A stretch of 56,946 bases of DNA from Gemmatimonas sp. (GTDB lineage Bacteria; Krumholzibacteriota; Krumholzibacteriia; LZORAL124-64-63). This document shows positions 22,501 through 32,072 of this stretch, in pieces. The stretch lies in contig PNOJ01000004.1 in assembly GCA_013824755.1 (NCBI GenBank), forward strand, positions 1 through 56,946. The letters are read 5' to 3'. The notes below the pieces were generated by a model. It did not search any database, had not been told where the DNA came from, and worked only from the letters and a program-made list of their open reading frames with translations. Positions within the stretch are counted from its first letter, which is position 1, and every line of letters starts with the position of its first letter. The translations under genes and the position numbers were made by a program.

Positions 22501-22770
22501 CAACAGGCCGCGCGCCTGGTCACGGAAATCCGCCGTGAATCCGGCCCGTTCCCGCTCCCAGCGGCCGGCCTCGCCCCCCTCGGCGGCGCCGGCGCCGCGC
22601 AGGCGGGTCAGGGCGCGCTTGGCCGCGCCGCCCATCTTCTCGCTCAGGAACACGCGCACGGGCGATCGTTCGCGGCTGTACCCCGCTTCGGCGAAGCGGG
22701 ATTCCGCCCCGCGCAGGTCGCCTGCTTCGAGCCGGGTGCGGGCCTCGGCCAGCAGATCCCAGTAATTCAT
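16486..22770 (-). CDS. Giant protein (2,094 aa) with zinc ribbon and degenerate UvrD-like SF1 helicase domain
   Basis: A 2,094-residue protein of no family I recognise. Residues 1-60 hold a TPR-like helix pair (RLEAGDLRGAESRFAEAG). A four-cysteine zinc ribbon, CPSC-X12-CPAC, lies at 1197-1216. From about 1660 to the end the order of SF1A helicase motifs can be traced but with catalytic residues missing: GMTGTGAP (1669-1676) where Walker A GxxGxGKT belongs, LEAQDLS (1755-1761) for DEAQDLS, VDPMLCQ (1781-1787) for GDxxQ, GGRPHDLACLFFG for the AKGLEFD motif, and LYRAIAPAGDRLLV (2068-2081) for YVAxTRAxxxL. Between these parts there are long Ala/Arg-rich regions with no visible motif and no membrane segment. 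It starts 23 nt after leuS, so the two are likely cotranscribed. I infer a scaffold or pseudo-ATPase; the true role is unknown. Confidence 0.8.
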   Translation of the reverse strand: MNYWDLLAEARTRLEAGDLRGAESRFAEAGYSRERSPVRVFLSEKMGGAAKRALTRLRGAGAAEGGEAGRWERERAGFTADFRDQARGLLDRARASVAAPGTFPPRERLGLAAGAAYLTAVSELADLRRIDPSPFLEAALVAACDAGCPPPEGLLAVSLPLAADVRLRLAARVLEFARRGQADAAVRALARDADALLAPEHMVGPVQEAERLWLAAQLAEGPLDDAPRAAALYAACAREEGTPAERRDLARLAAASLLANLDRFALPVPRYDEALVLLEAVAADAAVERRRRAALVVLQERRIGTRDGVWATAALDARGVGHLVVWRRSRPLDVLCWHDGPSAAAVAAYLGEARDRVLVLGDIGNDLSGWELRGLVEALLEPELPSRGVDDGVLDSLSAQRCEAPAPHPLFAMESGEPLSVAIAGALRAGRVWLGVSSRLSAAEPGQRGMIRELARRGDAAARLVASFLPPDLVRPQGWPLTPLQDRPSPRVFAAATTEGGRRHVEPRDPELAAAASALVHAADRASALEAWGQRRAAWRVVLDGADRLAEFAGPLSRQPGAWTLVPAGGEFHDREAALSQLSEMASTPNLGLLPLIHACRLAATHNGDLADHRRLRPRERGACPWIDRYDAWLDLQTRREAATGPSGWAAELAQRVAGDAAVVGLAGDLPSDGAARARLWGLGGRAVAWVFADAAVINWSWRRRGADEPAARHRALAGEGAGQLSLLSPAPILDGDLAAILGGWLSLHGACRVFVRGGDAATPLSLAVGGPPPDARVRLGAAAAAHARRLAQLSGTAGARLLLPTTGPLGACLHALARGGIAALPVTDLGVETQDGFWDDADTARRCAGGVVYVPQLASLDPAAGDGAADAADDGSWRRRDVEAAAVAAQRRALLALELHALRGRGAGAVMVGDTRWWRTFPLGADGSSSLDAAGAAALAGAWGAGVFDLDGEPVRPPVRRGRAADPLRKSVVGWLQIQGWTDAEGRGLPPGFLDRERTGLPEAWPTARRRLVLGDPAAAWLHCADAVTAAREDGDHGAWLLVVSDSPPAEAVVLRDAVLSPRPSLLAADGSPPGGGWHAVTWARPSDLADPELVRRLALDPPTEIWAGDLGGWLPSGATDGGRCAPCLHALLHLVEAPMTLQATDLPGSWRRYLSGLFEHAGGLVLDTLDEATMSDLADLPAVVIGRIPDPQWPCPSCATVSAWLRWSQGCPACGSALERWASPADRTALLRHLWREKLRALAERTAAPRPEPLCVWTAPEHQELLTSLLDEAGRRWRLQPTRQLTASPAPDEWLVCCLGRAEEPPAECRHALLDPPPGEQELRRFRLRARGETSLWYHALELDPACGALAGDERRATGGDFRRLFSVASAPPGAEVGPGGDGALPPRCVEALCGLPAADVRRALGVAAWTAAVGGRSVAREPTPRPRRVRPAVALVEAEYRLERLQALLPRVVASLGAATALEGSPLLTDPLRLWPWLDPTERGWWDRLLLAISPLRAPAGRTLLVYAAAGGALHAPRRRCGVRGDAATLASLVSGRLAAVRERARQLSGHEAGEVPFPASDDDVHAAGVMLGLWCVDGAASHGEIALDEFAAVLAAGTDPTPAAELLAALAREDDAWREQLLEAWRDGCLPDVKPVAARRAGRDDDAEPVADWPSPGAPPLVLEGMTGTGAPEAAARLLVSLLDAGTDHRQIVVIAPGTAAAARFHLAWRRVRSGLPPLNVILEQDNLELGDPPGDGILRGEPAEEVLVLLEAQDLSTTLRFRAAQRFQAGRQLWTVDPMLCQETREHLYLVVPPRQQVIALRDQRDQSRQVCEEILDLVARFAGERPRVRARRRERGEVVSSYTTNGPEAVNLIVDLQRGGAGRLWNLVAPVRGDFVTLAQTASLAGWLPVERHRLDPLLLPGPFEILTLALDVAAAGAVAPPRRVAAPSSPSAPAAAGLMPSAAAREYRRWLGEAAPPPTATLSELIALAARTGWSESLLAWPVARRRLKELVAIHGGATLADLVREPLLLAWRIEADGIGGLRAPTDGPPVLALTTPDDGVGGRPHDLACLFFGNEMPRHLYRAIAPAGDRLLVCYKDRSPLGEDGG

Positions 22771-22793
22771 GGCCGTCCCCTGTCCGACCCCGA

Positions 22794-25325
<2,532 letters not shown>

Positions 25326-25499
25326 GATCCGTCGATCCTCCGGCCGGCGACGCGGCGTCGCCGGGGATGGCTGGGCTGTGGGCGTTGGGACGGCGCGGAT
25401 CCGCGCGCCTCGGTCGCGCAACTCTAACCGCACGGCTCCCGCCGCGCCACCCCCAATCGGCGGCGCCCGGCGTGTCGCCGTGCGTCGACGCGCGCGGGA

Positions 25500-25871
25500 T
25501 CAGAGGACACCCGCGGTCACCTCCAGCCGCAGCCCGTCCCCGCCCGGCGCGAAGCGCACCGCGGCGACGTCGAAGCGGAACTCCGCCACGTCGCGCGCCG
25601 GGTTCGCCGCGAGCCAGGCCCGGGCGGCCAGCCGCAGCCGCCGCAGCTTGCGCGCGTCGACCGCCGCGGCCGGCGAACCCCAGCCGTCCCCGCGGCGGGC
25701 CTTGACCTCGACGAACACGAGCAGGGGTCCGCGCCGCGCGACGAGGTCCACCTCGCCGCGGGCGGCACGGAAACGTCGAGCCAGGATCGAGAAGCCCTCG
25801 GCGGCGTACCACAGCGCCGCGATCTCCTCGCCGCAGCGGCCGAGCGCCGCGGCCCCGTCGTGCTGGTTCAT
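25500..25871 (-). CDS. yraN: YraN family nuclease-like protein (UPF0102)
   Basis: A 123-residue protein with the endonuclease-like fold signature of UPF0102: G-x-x-GE near the N-terminus (LGRCGEEIAA), RGEVDLVAR, VFVEVKAR and FDVAAV, which give the Asp/Glu/Lys PD-ExK-type set. The family's cellular role is not settled. Start ATG 25871 is preferred over GTG 25877 because GGGAGG lies five bases before it. It ends the rpsP-rplS-rnhB operon, 32 bp after rnhB, the usual position of yraN. Confidence 0.88.
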   Translation of the reverse strand: MNQHDGAAALGRCGEEIAALWYAAEGFSILARRFRAARGEVDLVARRGPLLVFVEVKARRGDGWGSPAAAVDARKLRRLRLAARAWLAANPARDVAEFRFDVAAVRFAPGGDGLRLEVTAGVL

Positions 25872-25903
25872 GGCCACCTCCCGCCGTCGCGGCAGCAGGA
25901 AGC

Positions 25904-26551
25904 CTACCAGAGGGAGCCCTGCCGCAGCAGGGCGACCGGAGCGAAGGTCCGGCGGTGCAGGGGGCAGGGGCCCAGCCGCTGCAGGGCCGCGAGGTGGGAG
26001 GCGGCGCCGTAGCCCTTGTGGCCGGCGAAGCCGTAGCCGGGATGGCGGACGTCCAGGTCGATCATCAGCCCGTCGCGCACGACCTTCGCGACGATCGAGG
26101 CGGCGGCCACCGCGGCGCTGAGGCCGTCGCCGCCCACCAGGCAGTCGGCGGGGCAGTCCAGCGGCGGCGCCTGGTTGCCGTCGACCAGCACCAGGTCGGG
26201 CCGGACGCGCAGACGCGCCACGGCGGTCGCCATGGCGCGCAGGCTGGAGCGCAGGATGTCGGTGTGTTCGATCTCGCGGGGCCAGGCGGCCTCCGCCTGC
26301 CAGTCCAGCGCCTCGCGGACGATGTCCCGGTACAGGGCCTCGCGACGGCGGGCCGTCAGGCGCTTGGAATCGTCCAGCGCCTCGGGCGCCCAGCCCGGCG
26401 GCAGCACCACCGCCGCGGCCACCACGGGGCCGGCCAGGCAGCCGCGCCCCGCCTCGTCCGTGCCGGCGAGCACCAGGGTCCCGCCCGCCCGCGAGGGATC
26501 GGCGGCGCGTTCGCGGTCGAAGGCGGCCAGGCGGGCGCCGCAGCCGCTCAC
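25904..26551 (-). CDS. rnhB: Ribonuclease HII
   Basis: A 215-residue enzyme that nicks RNA in RNA/DNA hybrids and at single ribonucleotides in DNA. The metal-binding carboxylates sit in GTDEAGRG (Asp-Glu) and LVDGNQ. LDDSKRLTARRRE and ASIVAKVVRD are the other family blocks, with HKGYG near the end. The GTG start overlaps the L19 stop as GTGA (26548-26551). The rplS-rnhB-yraN order is widely conserved. Confidence 0.95.
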   Translation of the reverse strand: MSGCGARLAAFDRERAADPSRAGGTLVLAGTDEAGRGCLAGPVVAAAVVLPPGWAPEALDDSKRLTARRREALYRDIVREALDWQAEAAWPREIEHTDILRSSLRAMATAVARLRVRPDLVLVDGNQAPPLDCPADCLVGGDGLSAAVAAASIVAKVVRDGLMIDLDVRHPGYGFAGHKGYGAASHLAALQRLGPCPLHRRTFAPVALLRQGSLW

Positions 26552-26904
26552 TTCCGGCCGAACTGCTTCTCGCGGATGCGGGCCTTCTTGCCGGTCAGCT
26601 CGCGCAGGTAATAGAGCTTGCTGCGGCGGATCCGGCCGCGGCGCACCAGCTCGATCCCGGCGAGGTTCGGGCTCTCGATCGGCAGCACGCGCTCGACGGC
26701 CACGCCGTTGGAGATCTTGCGCACGGTGATCGAGGCTTCGTTCGCAGAACCCTGGCGGGCGATGACGACACCCTCGTAGTTCTGGATGCGGGTCTTGCCG
26801 CCCTCGGTGATGTTCATCCGGCAGCGGATGGTGTCGCCGATGCTGAACACCGGCAGGTCCGTGCGCAGCTTCTCGGTGCGGATCGTGTCGACGATGTTGC
26901 TCAT
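26548..26904 (-). CDS. rplS: 50S ribosomal protein L19
   Basis: A 118-residue L19, at the 30S-50S interface. The core GDTIRCRMNITEGGKTRIQNYEG, VRKISNGVAVERVLPIESPN, IELVRRGRIRRSKLYYLR and the basic end GKKARIREKQF match the family through its length. ATG 26904 has AGGAGG five bases upstream. In the 118-bp gap before it a short GGGGTCC/GGACCCC hairpin (26946-26961) lies in the leader; I cannot show it is regulatory. Confidence 0.96.
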   Translation of the reverse strand: MSNIVDTIRTEKLRTDLPVFSIGDTIRCRMNITEGGKTRIQNYEGVVIARQGSANEASITVRKISNGVAVERVLPIESPNLAGIELVRRGRIRRSKLYYLRELTGKKARIREKQFGRK

Positions 26905-27022
26905 CGCAGCCTCCTGGTCGTACCCGCCGGCGTCGGGCCGGGGGGCGGGGTCCGTGGACCCCGTCGTGTCTCGCCGTCTTCCCGTGCGGGGCGACGGCGT
27001 CGTTCCCATCGCGTGTCGTCCG

Positions 27023-27766
27023 TCATTCTCCGGCGCCGCCGTCGCGGTCCCGCGGCGGGCGCCTCCGTCCCGCGGCCAGGTCGGGACGACGCTCCCGCGT
27101 GCGCTCCCGCGACCTCTCCGCGCGCCAACGCTCGATGTTGGCGTGGTGCCCCGAGATCAGGATCTCGGGCACCGCCAGCCCGCGGTACTCCGGCGGCCGG
27201 GTGTACCAGGGGCCTTCGAGTCCGCCGTCGAGCGCGGCGGTGAAGCTGTCGTTCTCGGCCGACTCGCTGTTGCCCAGCACCCCGGGCAGCCGCCGCACCA
27301 GGGCGTCGATCACCACGAGCGCGGGCAGTTCCCCGCCGGTCAGCACGTAGTCCCCGATGGAGACCTCGCGCGGCCGCAGCAGGTCCAGCACCCGCTGGTC
27401 GACGCCCTTGTAGTGCCCGCAGACCAGCACCAATTCGCCGGCGGCCGCGGCCTGCGCGGCCAGCTCCAGCACCAGGTCCTCGTCCAGCCGCTCCCCCTGC
27501 GCCGACATCAGCAGCACGGGCGTCGCGTCGCCGCTGCGGGCGGCCTCGACGGTCTCGACCACCGGCGGGGCCATCAGGACCATCCCCGCGCCCCCCCCGT
27601 AGGGTGCGTCGTCGACCGTCCCGTGGCGGTCCACCGCGCGGTCGCGGATGTCCAGGACCTCGTAGGTCACCTGCCCCTGCCGCTCGGCCCGTCCCAGGAT
27701 GCTGGTGGACAGGACCTCCCGGATCATCTCCGGGAACAGGGTGACGACCTTAATCGCCAGCGACAT
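27023..27766 (-). CDS. trmD: tRNA (guanine37-N1)-methyltransferase
   Basis: A 247-residue SPOUT-class enzyme making m1G37 in tRNAs for Leu, Pro and Arg codons, which prevents +1 frameshifting. Motifs: VVTLFPEM, DAPYGGGAGMVL, LVCGHYKGVDQRVLD and the knotted SAM site GDYVLTGGELPALVVIDA. It overlaps the end of rimM by 17 bp. The C-terminal 30 residues are Arg-rich, slightly more so than in typical homologues. Confidence 0.96.
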   Translation of the reverse strand: MSLAIKVVTLFPEMIREVLSTSILGRAERQGQVTYEVLDIRDRAVDRHGTVDDAPYGGGAGMVLMAPPVVETVEAARSGDATPVLLMSAQGERLDEDLVLELAAQAAAAGELVLVCGHYKGVDQRVLDLLRPREVSIGDYVLTGGELPALVVIDALVRRLPGVLGNSESAENDSFTAALDGGLEGPWYTRPPEYRGLAVPEILISGHHANIERWRAERSRERTRERRPDLAAGRRRPPRDRDGGAGE

Positions 27767-28283
27767 CGAGCAATCCCTCCGGCGGGTCGATCACGAGCGG
27801 CCCCTGCAACCCGTCCTCGGGCCGCAGGATGGGCGCCACGGCCGGGATCAGGCACTCGCGGCCGCCCCGCGGGACGACCAGCATGAACCCGGCGCCGTAG
27901 GTGCGCACGTCGTCGACCTCGCCGACCGCCTCGCCCGTCGCGGTCACGACCGGGCGTCCGAGCCAGCGGAACGGCAGTCCGCCGCGTGGACGCGGGAAAT
28001 CCGGGTCGGCGTAGCGGCTCCGGAGGAAGCCGACCATCCTGCCCACGGCGCCCTCGGCGCCTTCCCGCGTCCCGATCCCCGGCACGGCCACCACGTAGCA
28101 GGTCCCCTGGGACCGCCAGGATTCGGGCGCGAACGGCGCGCCGTCGTCCCAGAACAGGTCGCCGGAGTCCAGCAGGGGCTCGTGCCAGTCGATCAGCGGG
28201 TAGAGCTTCAACTCGCCCCGCAGACCCACCGCCTTGACCACGTCGGCGACGGGCACGAACTCGTCGGCCGGGAATCCCGTCAT
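27750..28283 (-). CDS. rimM: Ribosome maturation factor RimM
   Basis: A 177-residue 30S assembly factor that acts on the 16S head domain with S19. The N-terminal domain carries VADVVKAVGLRGELKLYPL, and the C-terminal PRC-barrel has VGEVDDVRTYGAGFMLVV and LIPAVAPIL. ATG 28283 begins 3 nt after the khpA stop. It overlaps trmD by 17 bp, the standard rimM-trmD arrangement. Confidence 0.93.
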   Translation of the reverse strand: MTGFPADEFVPVADVVKAVGLRGELKLYPLIDWHEPLLDSGDLFWDDGAPFAPESWRSQGTCYVVAVPGIGTREGAEGAVGRMVGFLRSRYADPDFPRPRGGLPFRWLGRPVVTATGEAVGEVDDVRTYGAGFMLVVPRGGRECLIPAVAPILRPEDGLQGPLVIDPPEGLLDVAGD

Positions 28284-28286
28284 GCG

Positions 28287-28532
28287 CTACTGCTCGTTCG
28301 CGATCTCGAAACCGAAGCGCCGGTCGACCCGCAGGCCCACGGCCTGCAGCAGGCCGCGCACCGCCTTCACGGTCGCGCCCCCCTTGCCGATGATCTGGCC
28401 CACGTCGTCCGGATGCACCTGCACCAGGAAGACCTCCTCGCCGTTGCGCTCCAGGGACTGGATGCGCACGTCCTCGGGATGGTCGACCAGGTTCACCGCG
28501 ATGTACGAGACCAGTTCCATGGCCTTGCTCAT
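28287..28532 (-). CDS. khpA: KH-domain RNA-binding protein KhpA
   Basis: An 81-residue single KH domain: the GxxG loop is IGKGG (residues 48-52), in GQIIGKGGATVKAVRGLL. Length and position between rpsP and rimM are typical of KhpA/YlqC, which binds RNA with KhpB in several bacteria. The ATG lies 5 nt after the rpsP stop, with the ribosome site inside the rpsP end. Confidence 0.93.
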   Translation of the reverse strand: MSKAMELVSYIAVNLVDHPEDVRIQSLERNGEEVFLVQVHPDDVGQIIGKGGATVKAVRGLLQAVGLRVDRRFGFEIANEQ

Positions 28533-28537
28533 GGCGG

Positions 28538-29092
28538 TCAGCTCTCTTCCGCGGGTGCGTCGCTCTGCGCTGTCGCGTCGCCCTCGGCGGGCGTCTCGAC
28601 GGCGGCGGCTTCGGCCTCGGCGGCGGCCGCGGCTTCCGCGGCGGCCTGCTTGGCCGCGGCGGCTTCGGCGGCGGCGGCGGCCTCGTCGGCGGCCTTCTTG
28701 GCGGCGACGGCTTCGGCCTTCGCCTTGCGCTCCTGCTCGGCCTTGGCCTGGACCTTGGCGCCGAGACGGCCGTCGAGGTCGCTCTTCCAGGCCGACACGC
28801 GGGTCTCGACCTCGTCGACGGACAGGCCCTGGCGCAGCAGCTCCCACCGCAGCAGGACGCCCTCGCGGCGCATCAGGGAGCGGGCGGTCTCGCTGACCGT
28901 GGCGCCCTTGCGCAGCCAGGCGATGATCTCCTGCTCGTGCAGCTTCACTTCCAGCGGCTCGGCGAAGGGGTTGTAGTAGCCCAGGTTCGCCAGGTAGGCG
29001 CCGTCGCGCCGGTTGCGGCTGTCGGTGACGATCAGCCGGTAGAAGGGCCTCTGCTTGCGACCCATGCGGGTCAGACGGATCGTGGTCGACAC
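28538..29092 (-). CDS. rpsP: 30S ribosomal protein S16 with long C-terminal extension
   Basis: A 184-residue S16. Residues 1-80 are the normal protein (IRLTRMGRKQRPFYRLIV, LGYYNP, WLRKGA). The rest, about 100 residues, is a low-complexity helix rich in Ala, Glu and Lys that ends in an acidic tail (DAPAEES). Such tails are known in S16 of Bacteroidota and relatives and absent from the 80-90-residue form of most bacteria. The GTG start at 29092 has CGGAGG six bases upstream, and the conserved N-terminus begins right there. It heads the seven-gene operon. Confidence 0.94.
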   Translation of the reverse strand: MSTTIRLTRMGRKQRPFYRLIVTDSRNRRDGAYLANLGYYNPFAEPLEVKLHEQEIIAWLRKGATVSETARSLMRREGVLLRWELLRQGLSVDEVETRVSAWKSDLDGRLGAKVQAKAEQERKAKAEAVAAKKAADEAAAAAEAAAAKQAAAEAAAAAEAEAAAVETPAEGDATAQSDAPAEES

Positions 29093-29156
29093 TGAGTACC
29101 TCCGGGTTCGTGTCGGTGTGTTGCCCCGCACCCGCCGTTCAGGCGCGAAGCGATCC

Positions 29157-29185
29157 AATATAGGTCCCCGGACGGCCGGATCCAA
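29157..29185 (-). promoter_or_regulatory. Candidate promoter of the rpsP operon
   Basis: On the minus strand TTGGAT (29180-29185) and TATATT (29157-29162) are 17 bp apart, 65 bp before the rpsP start. The -10 matches consensus at five of six positions. It lies in the ffh-rpsP gap (29093-29209). Confidence 0.5.
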
Positions 29186-29209
29186 GCCGCCCGGACCGCG
29201 GGACGGGGC

Positions 29210-30547
<1,338 letters not shown>

Positions 30548-30637
30548 CCTCGGGATCCTCTCGCAGGTACAAGACGGCGCGCACAACGACAACGGACGGA
30601 CGCTCCAGGCGCCCAGCCCCCCTTGCCGCGACCGCCC

Positions 30638-30666
30638 AGTATCGTCGAAAGCGACCGCGAAATCAA
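30638..30666 (-). promoter_or_regulatory. Candidate promoter of ffh
   Basis: On the minus strand TTGATT (30661-30666) and GATACT (30638-30643) are 17 bp apart, four matches each, in the 153-bp rpe-ffh gap and 91 bp upstream of the ffh start. Confidence 0.45.
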
Positions 30667-30700
30667 GGGTATAATGGGTTTCCGGGCGGTCCGGCGCCGG

Positions 30701-31372
30701 TCAGCGCAGGGAGGAAATCGCGGCGGCGGGGTCGGCGGCGCCGAACAGGTAGGATCCGGCGACCAGGATGTCGGCGCCGGCGTCCCGGCAGGCCGGGGCC
30801 GTCCCGGCGTTGACGCCCCCATCGATGGAGATGGCGAACCCGAGCCCGGAGGCGGCCCGCCGCGCGGCCAGGGCCCGCAGCTTGTCCAGGGCCGCCGGCT
30901 GGAAGCTCTGCCCCCCGGCCCCCGGCTGGACGGACATCACCAGCACCAGGTCGACCCGATCCAGCCAGGGCAGCACCGCTGCGATCGGGGTGCCGGGATT
31001 CAGGCTGAGGCCGCGGCGCTTCCCGAGCGCCCCGATCGCGTCGAGGGCCGCGCCGGGCGCGGGGACGGCCTCGATGTGGATCGTGATCGCGTCGGCGCCG
31101 GCGCCGGCGAAGGCCGCGAGGTGGCGCTCCGGCTCCGCGACCATCAGGTGCGCGTCCAGCGGCAGGGCCGTGCGCCGCCTGACGGCGGCCACGACCGGGG
31201 GGCCGAAGGTGAGGGTGGGGACGAAACGGCCGTCCATGACGTCGAGGTGGATCAGGTCCGCACCCGCGGACTCCATCCTCGCGACCTCCCGCCCCAGGTC
31301 GGCGAAGTCGGCCGACAGCAGGGACGGGGCCACCGCCGTGCCGTGTTCAGCGCGTCGCGACCACCAGTTCAA
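30701..31372 (-). CDS. rpe: Ribulose-phosphate 3-epimerase
   Basis: A 223-residue TIM barrel epimerase that interconverts ribulose-5-phosphate and xylulose-5-phosphate. Motifs: APSLLSADF, HLDVMDGRFVP (metal/catalytic Asp), DAHLMV, SVQPGAGGQSF (Gln where most have Asn) and ISIDGGVN. Two starts are possible: TTG 31372, backed by GGGGAGAG at a proper distance but adding 13 odd residues, or GTG 31333, which has no clear ribosome site. It is the last gene of the yebC-ruv-tgt-def chain; the TTG start would overlap the PASTA gene by 26 bp. Confidence 0.9.
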   Translation of the reverse strand: MNWWSRRAEHGTAVAPSLLSADFADLGREVARMESAGADLIHLDVMDGRFVPTLTFGPPVVAAVRRRTALPLDAHLMVAEPERHLAAFAGAGADAITIHIEAVPAPGAALDAIGALGKRRGLSLNPGTPIAAVLPWLDRVDLVLVMSVQPGAGGQSFQPAALDKLRALAARRAASGLGFAISIDGGVNAGTAPACRDAGADILVAGSYLFGAADPAAAISSLR

Positions 31373-32072
31373 CGATCTCTCCCCTGAGGATGCGCGTCCC
31401 CGGTTCCGGTTTCTGGCGCAGGATGGTCTGCGGCGGCGTGCCCGCGTCGCGGGCGTGGCGCAGCGGCGCGAGGATGCAGCCGGACTCGTCGACGGCGCTG
31501 CGGGCCGCCGACAGCGTCCGGCCCTTGAGGTCGGGCATCAGGAAGGCGGGCGCTTCCGCCTGGTCGACCATCACCACGTCCACGGTCACGCCCTTGCGGC
31601 TCCCGGTGCCCGCTTCGGGGTACTGCAGCGCCACGGTCGACGGCGCGCCCTCGAGCCCGCGCGCGCGCAGGGTGCGGCCGGCCCGGAAGCCGCTGCGCTG
31701 GAGGGTGGCCGCAGCCTGTTGCGCGTTGAGACCGTCGAGGACGGGCACCGCGCCGGTGGGCGGGCCGCTGCTGAGCACCAGGCCCACCGCCCTCCCCTTG
31801 CGCACCGGCTGTCCGGGGGCCGGGTGCTGGTCGACGACGTTGCCGACCGGCTGCCGGGCGTGCGCCTCGCTGCGCACGACCTGGACCTCGAGGTCGGCGC
31901 CGGCGGCGGTGCGGCGCGCCTGCGCCAGGGTCTGCTCGCGCAGGTCGGGCACGCGCACTTCGGCGCGGCGATGGATCAGCTGCGGGACGATGAGGTAGTT
32001 GCTCAAGGCGAGGCCGACGGCGCCGGCGAGACCGAGGCCGGCGAGCAGCAGCAGGAATTGCCAGAACTTCAC
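31347..32072 (-). CDS. Membrane-anchored triple PASTA-domain protein
   Basis: A 241-residue protein: one N-terminal membrane helix (about residues 5-27, FLLLLAGLGLAGAVGLAL) and three PASTA repeats, beginning near VPDLREQTL, PVLDGLNAQQ and MPDLKGRTL, each ending in a PG-x-x-V/K-G pattern. PASTA domains are found on PBPs and Ser/Thr kinases and are linked to muropeptide binding. Here there is no kinase or transpeptidase domain. The GTG start overlaps the rsmB stop as GTGA (32069-32072), with GGAGGG seven bases upstream. Probably a periplasmic wall-binding accessory. Confidence 0.9.
   Translation of the reverse strand: MKFWQFLLLLAGLGLAGAVGLALSNYLIVPQLIHRRAEVRVPDLREQTLAQARRTAAGADLEVQVVRSEAHARQPVGNVVDQHPAPGQPVRKGRAVGLVLSSGPPTGAVPVLDGLNAQQAAATLQRSGFRAGRTLRARGLEGAPSTVALQYPEAGTGSRKGVTVDVVMVDQAEAPAFLMPDLKGRTLSAARSAVDESGCILAPLRHARDAGTPPQTILRQKPEPGTRILRGEIVELVVATR

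Noticed and set aside
16486-22770. CHAT/caspase-like protease domain in the giant protein, suggested by an ATHNGDL stretch
   Set aside because: Only a short His-Gly-like match is seen, and no paired Cys block at the correct distance; not enough to support a protease.
16486-22770. Active helicase or nuclease in the giant protein
   Set aside because: Walker A Lys, DEAQ Asp and TRA Arg are all missing, and no PD-ExK or HNH motif was found.
25326-25499. T-box leader before leuS
   Set aside because: No T-box consensus (TGGNACCGCG) or specifier loop was found.
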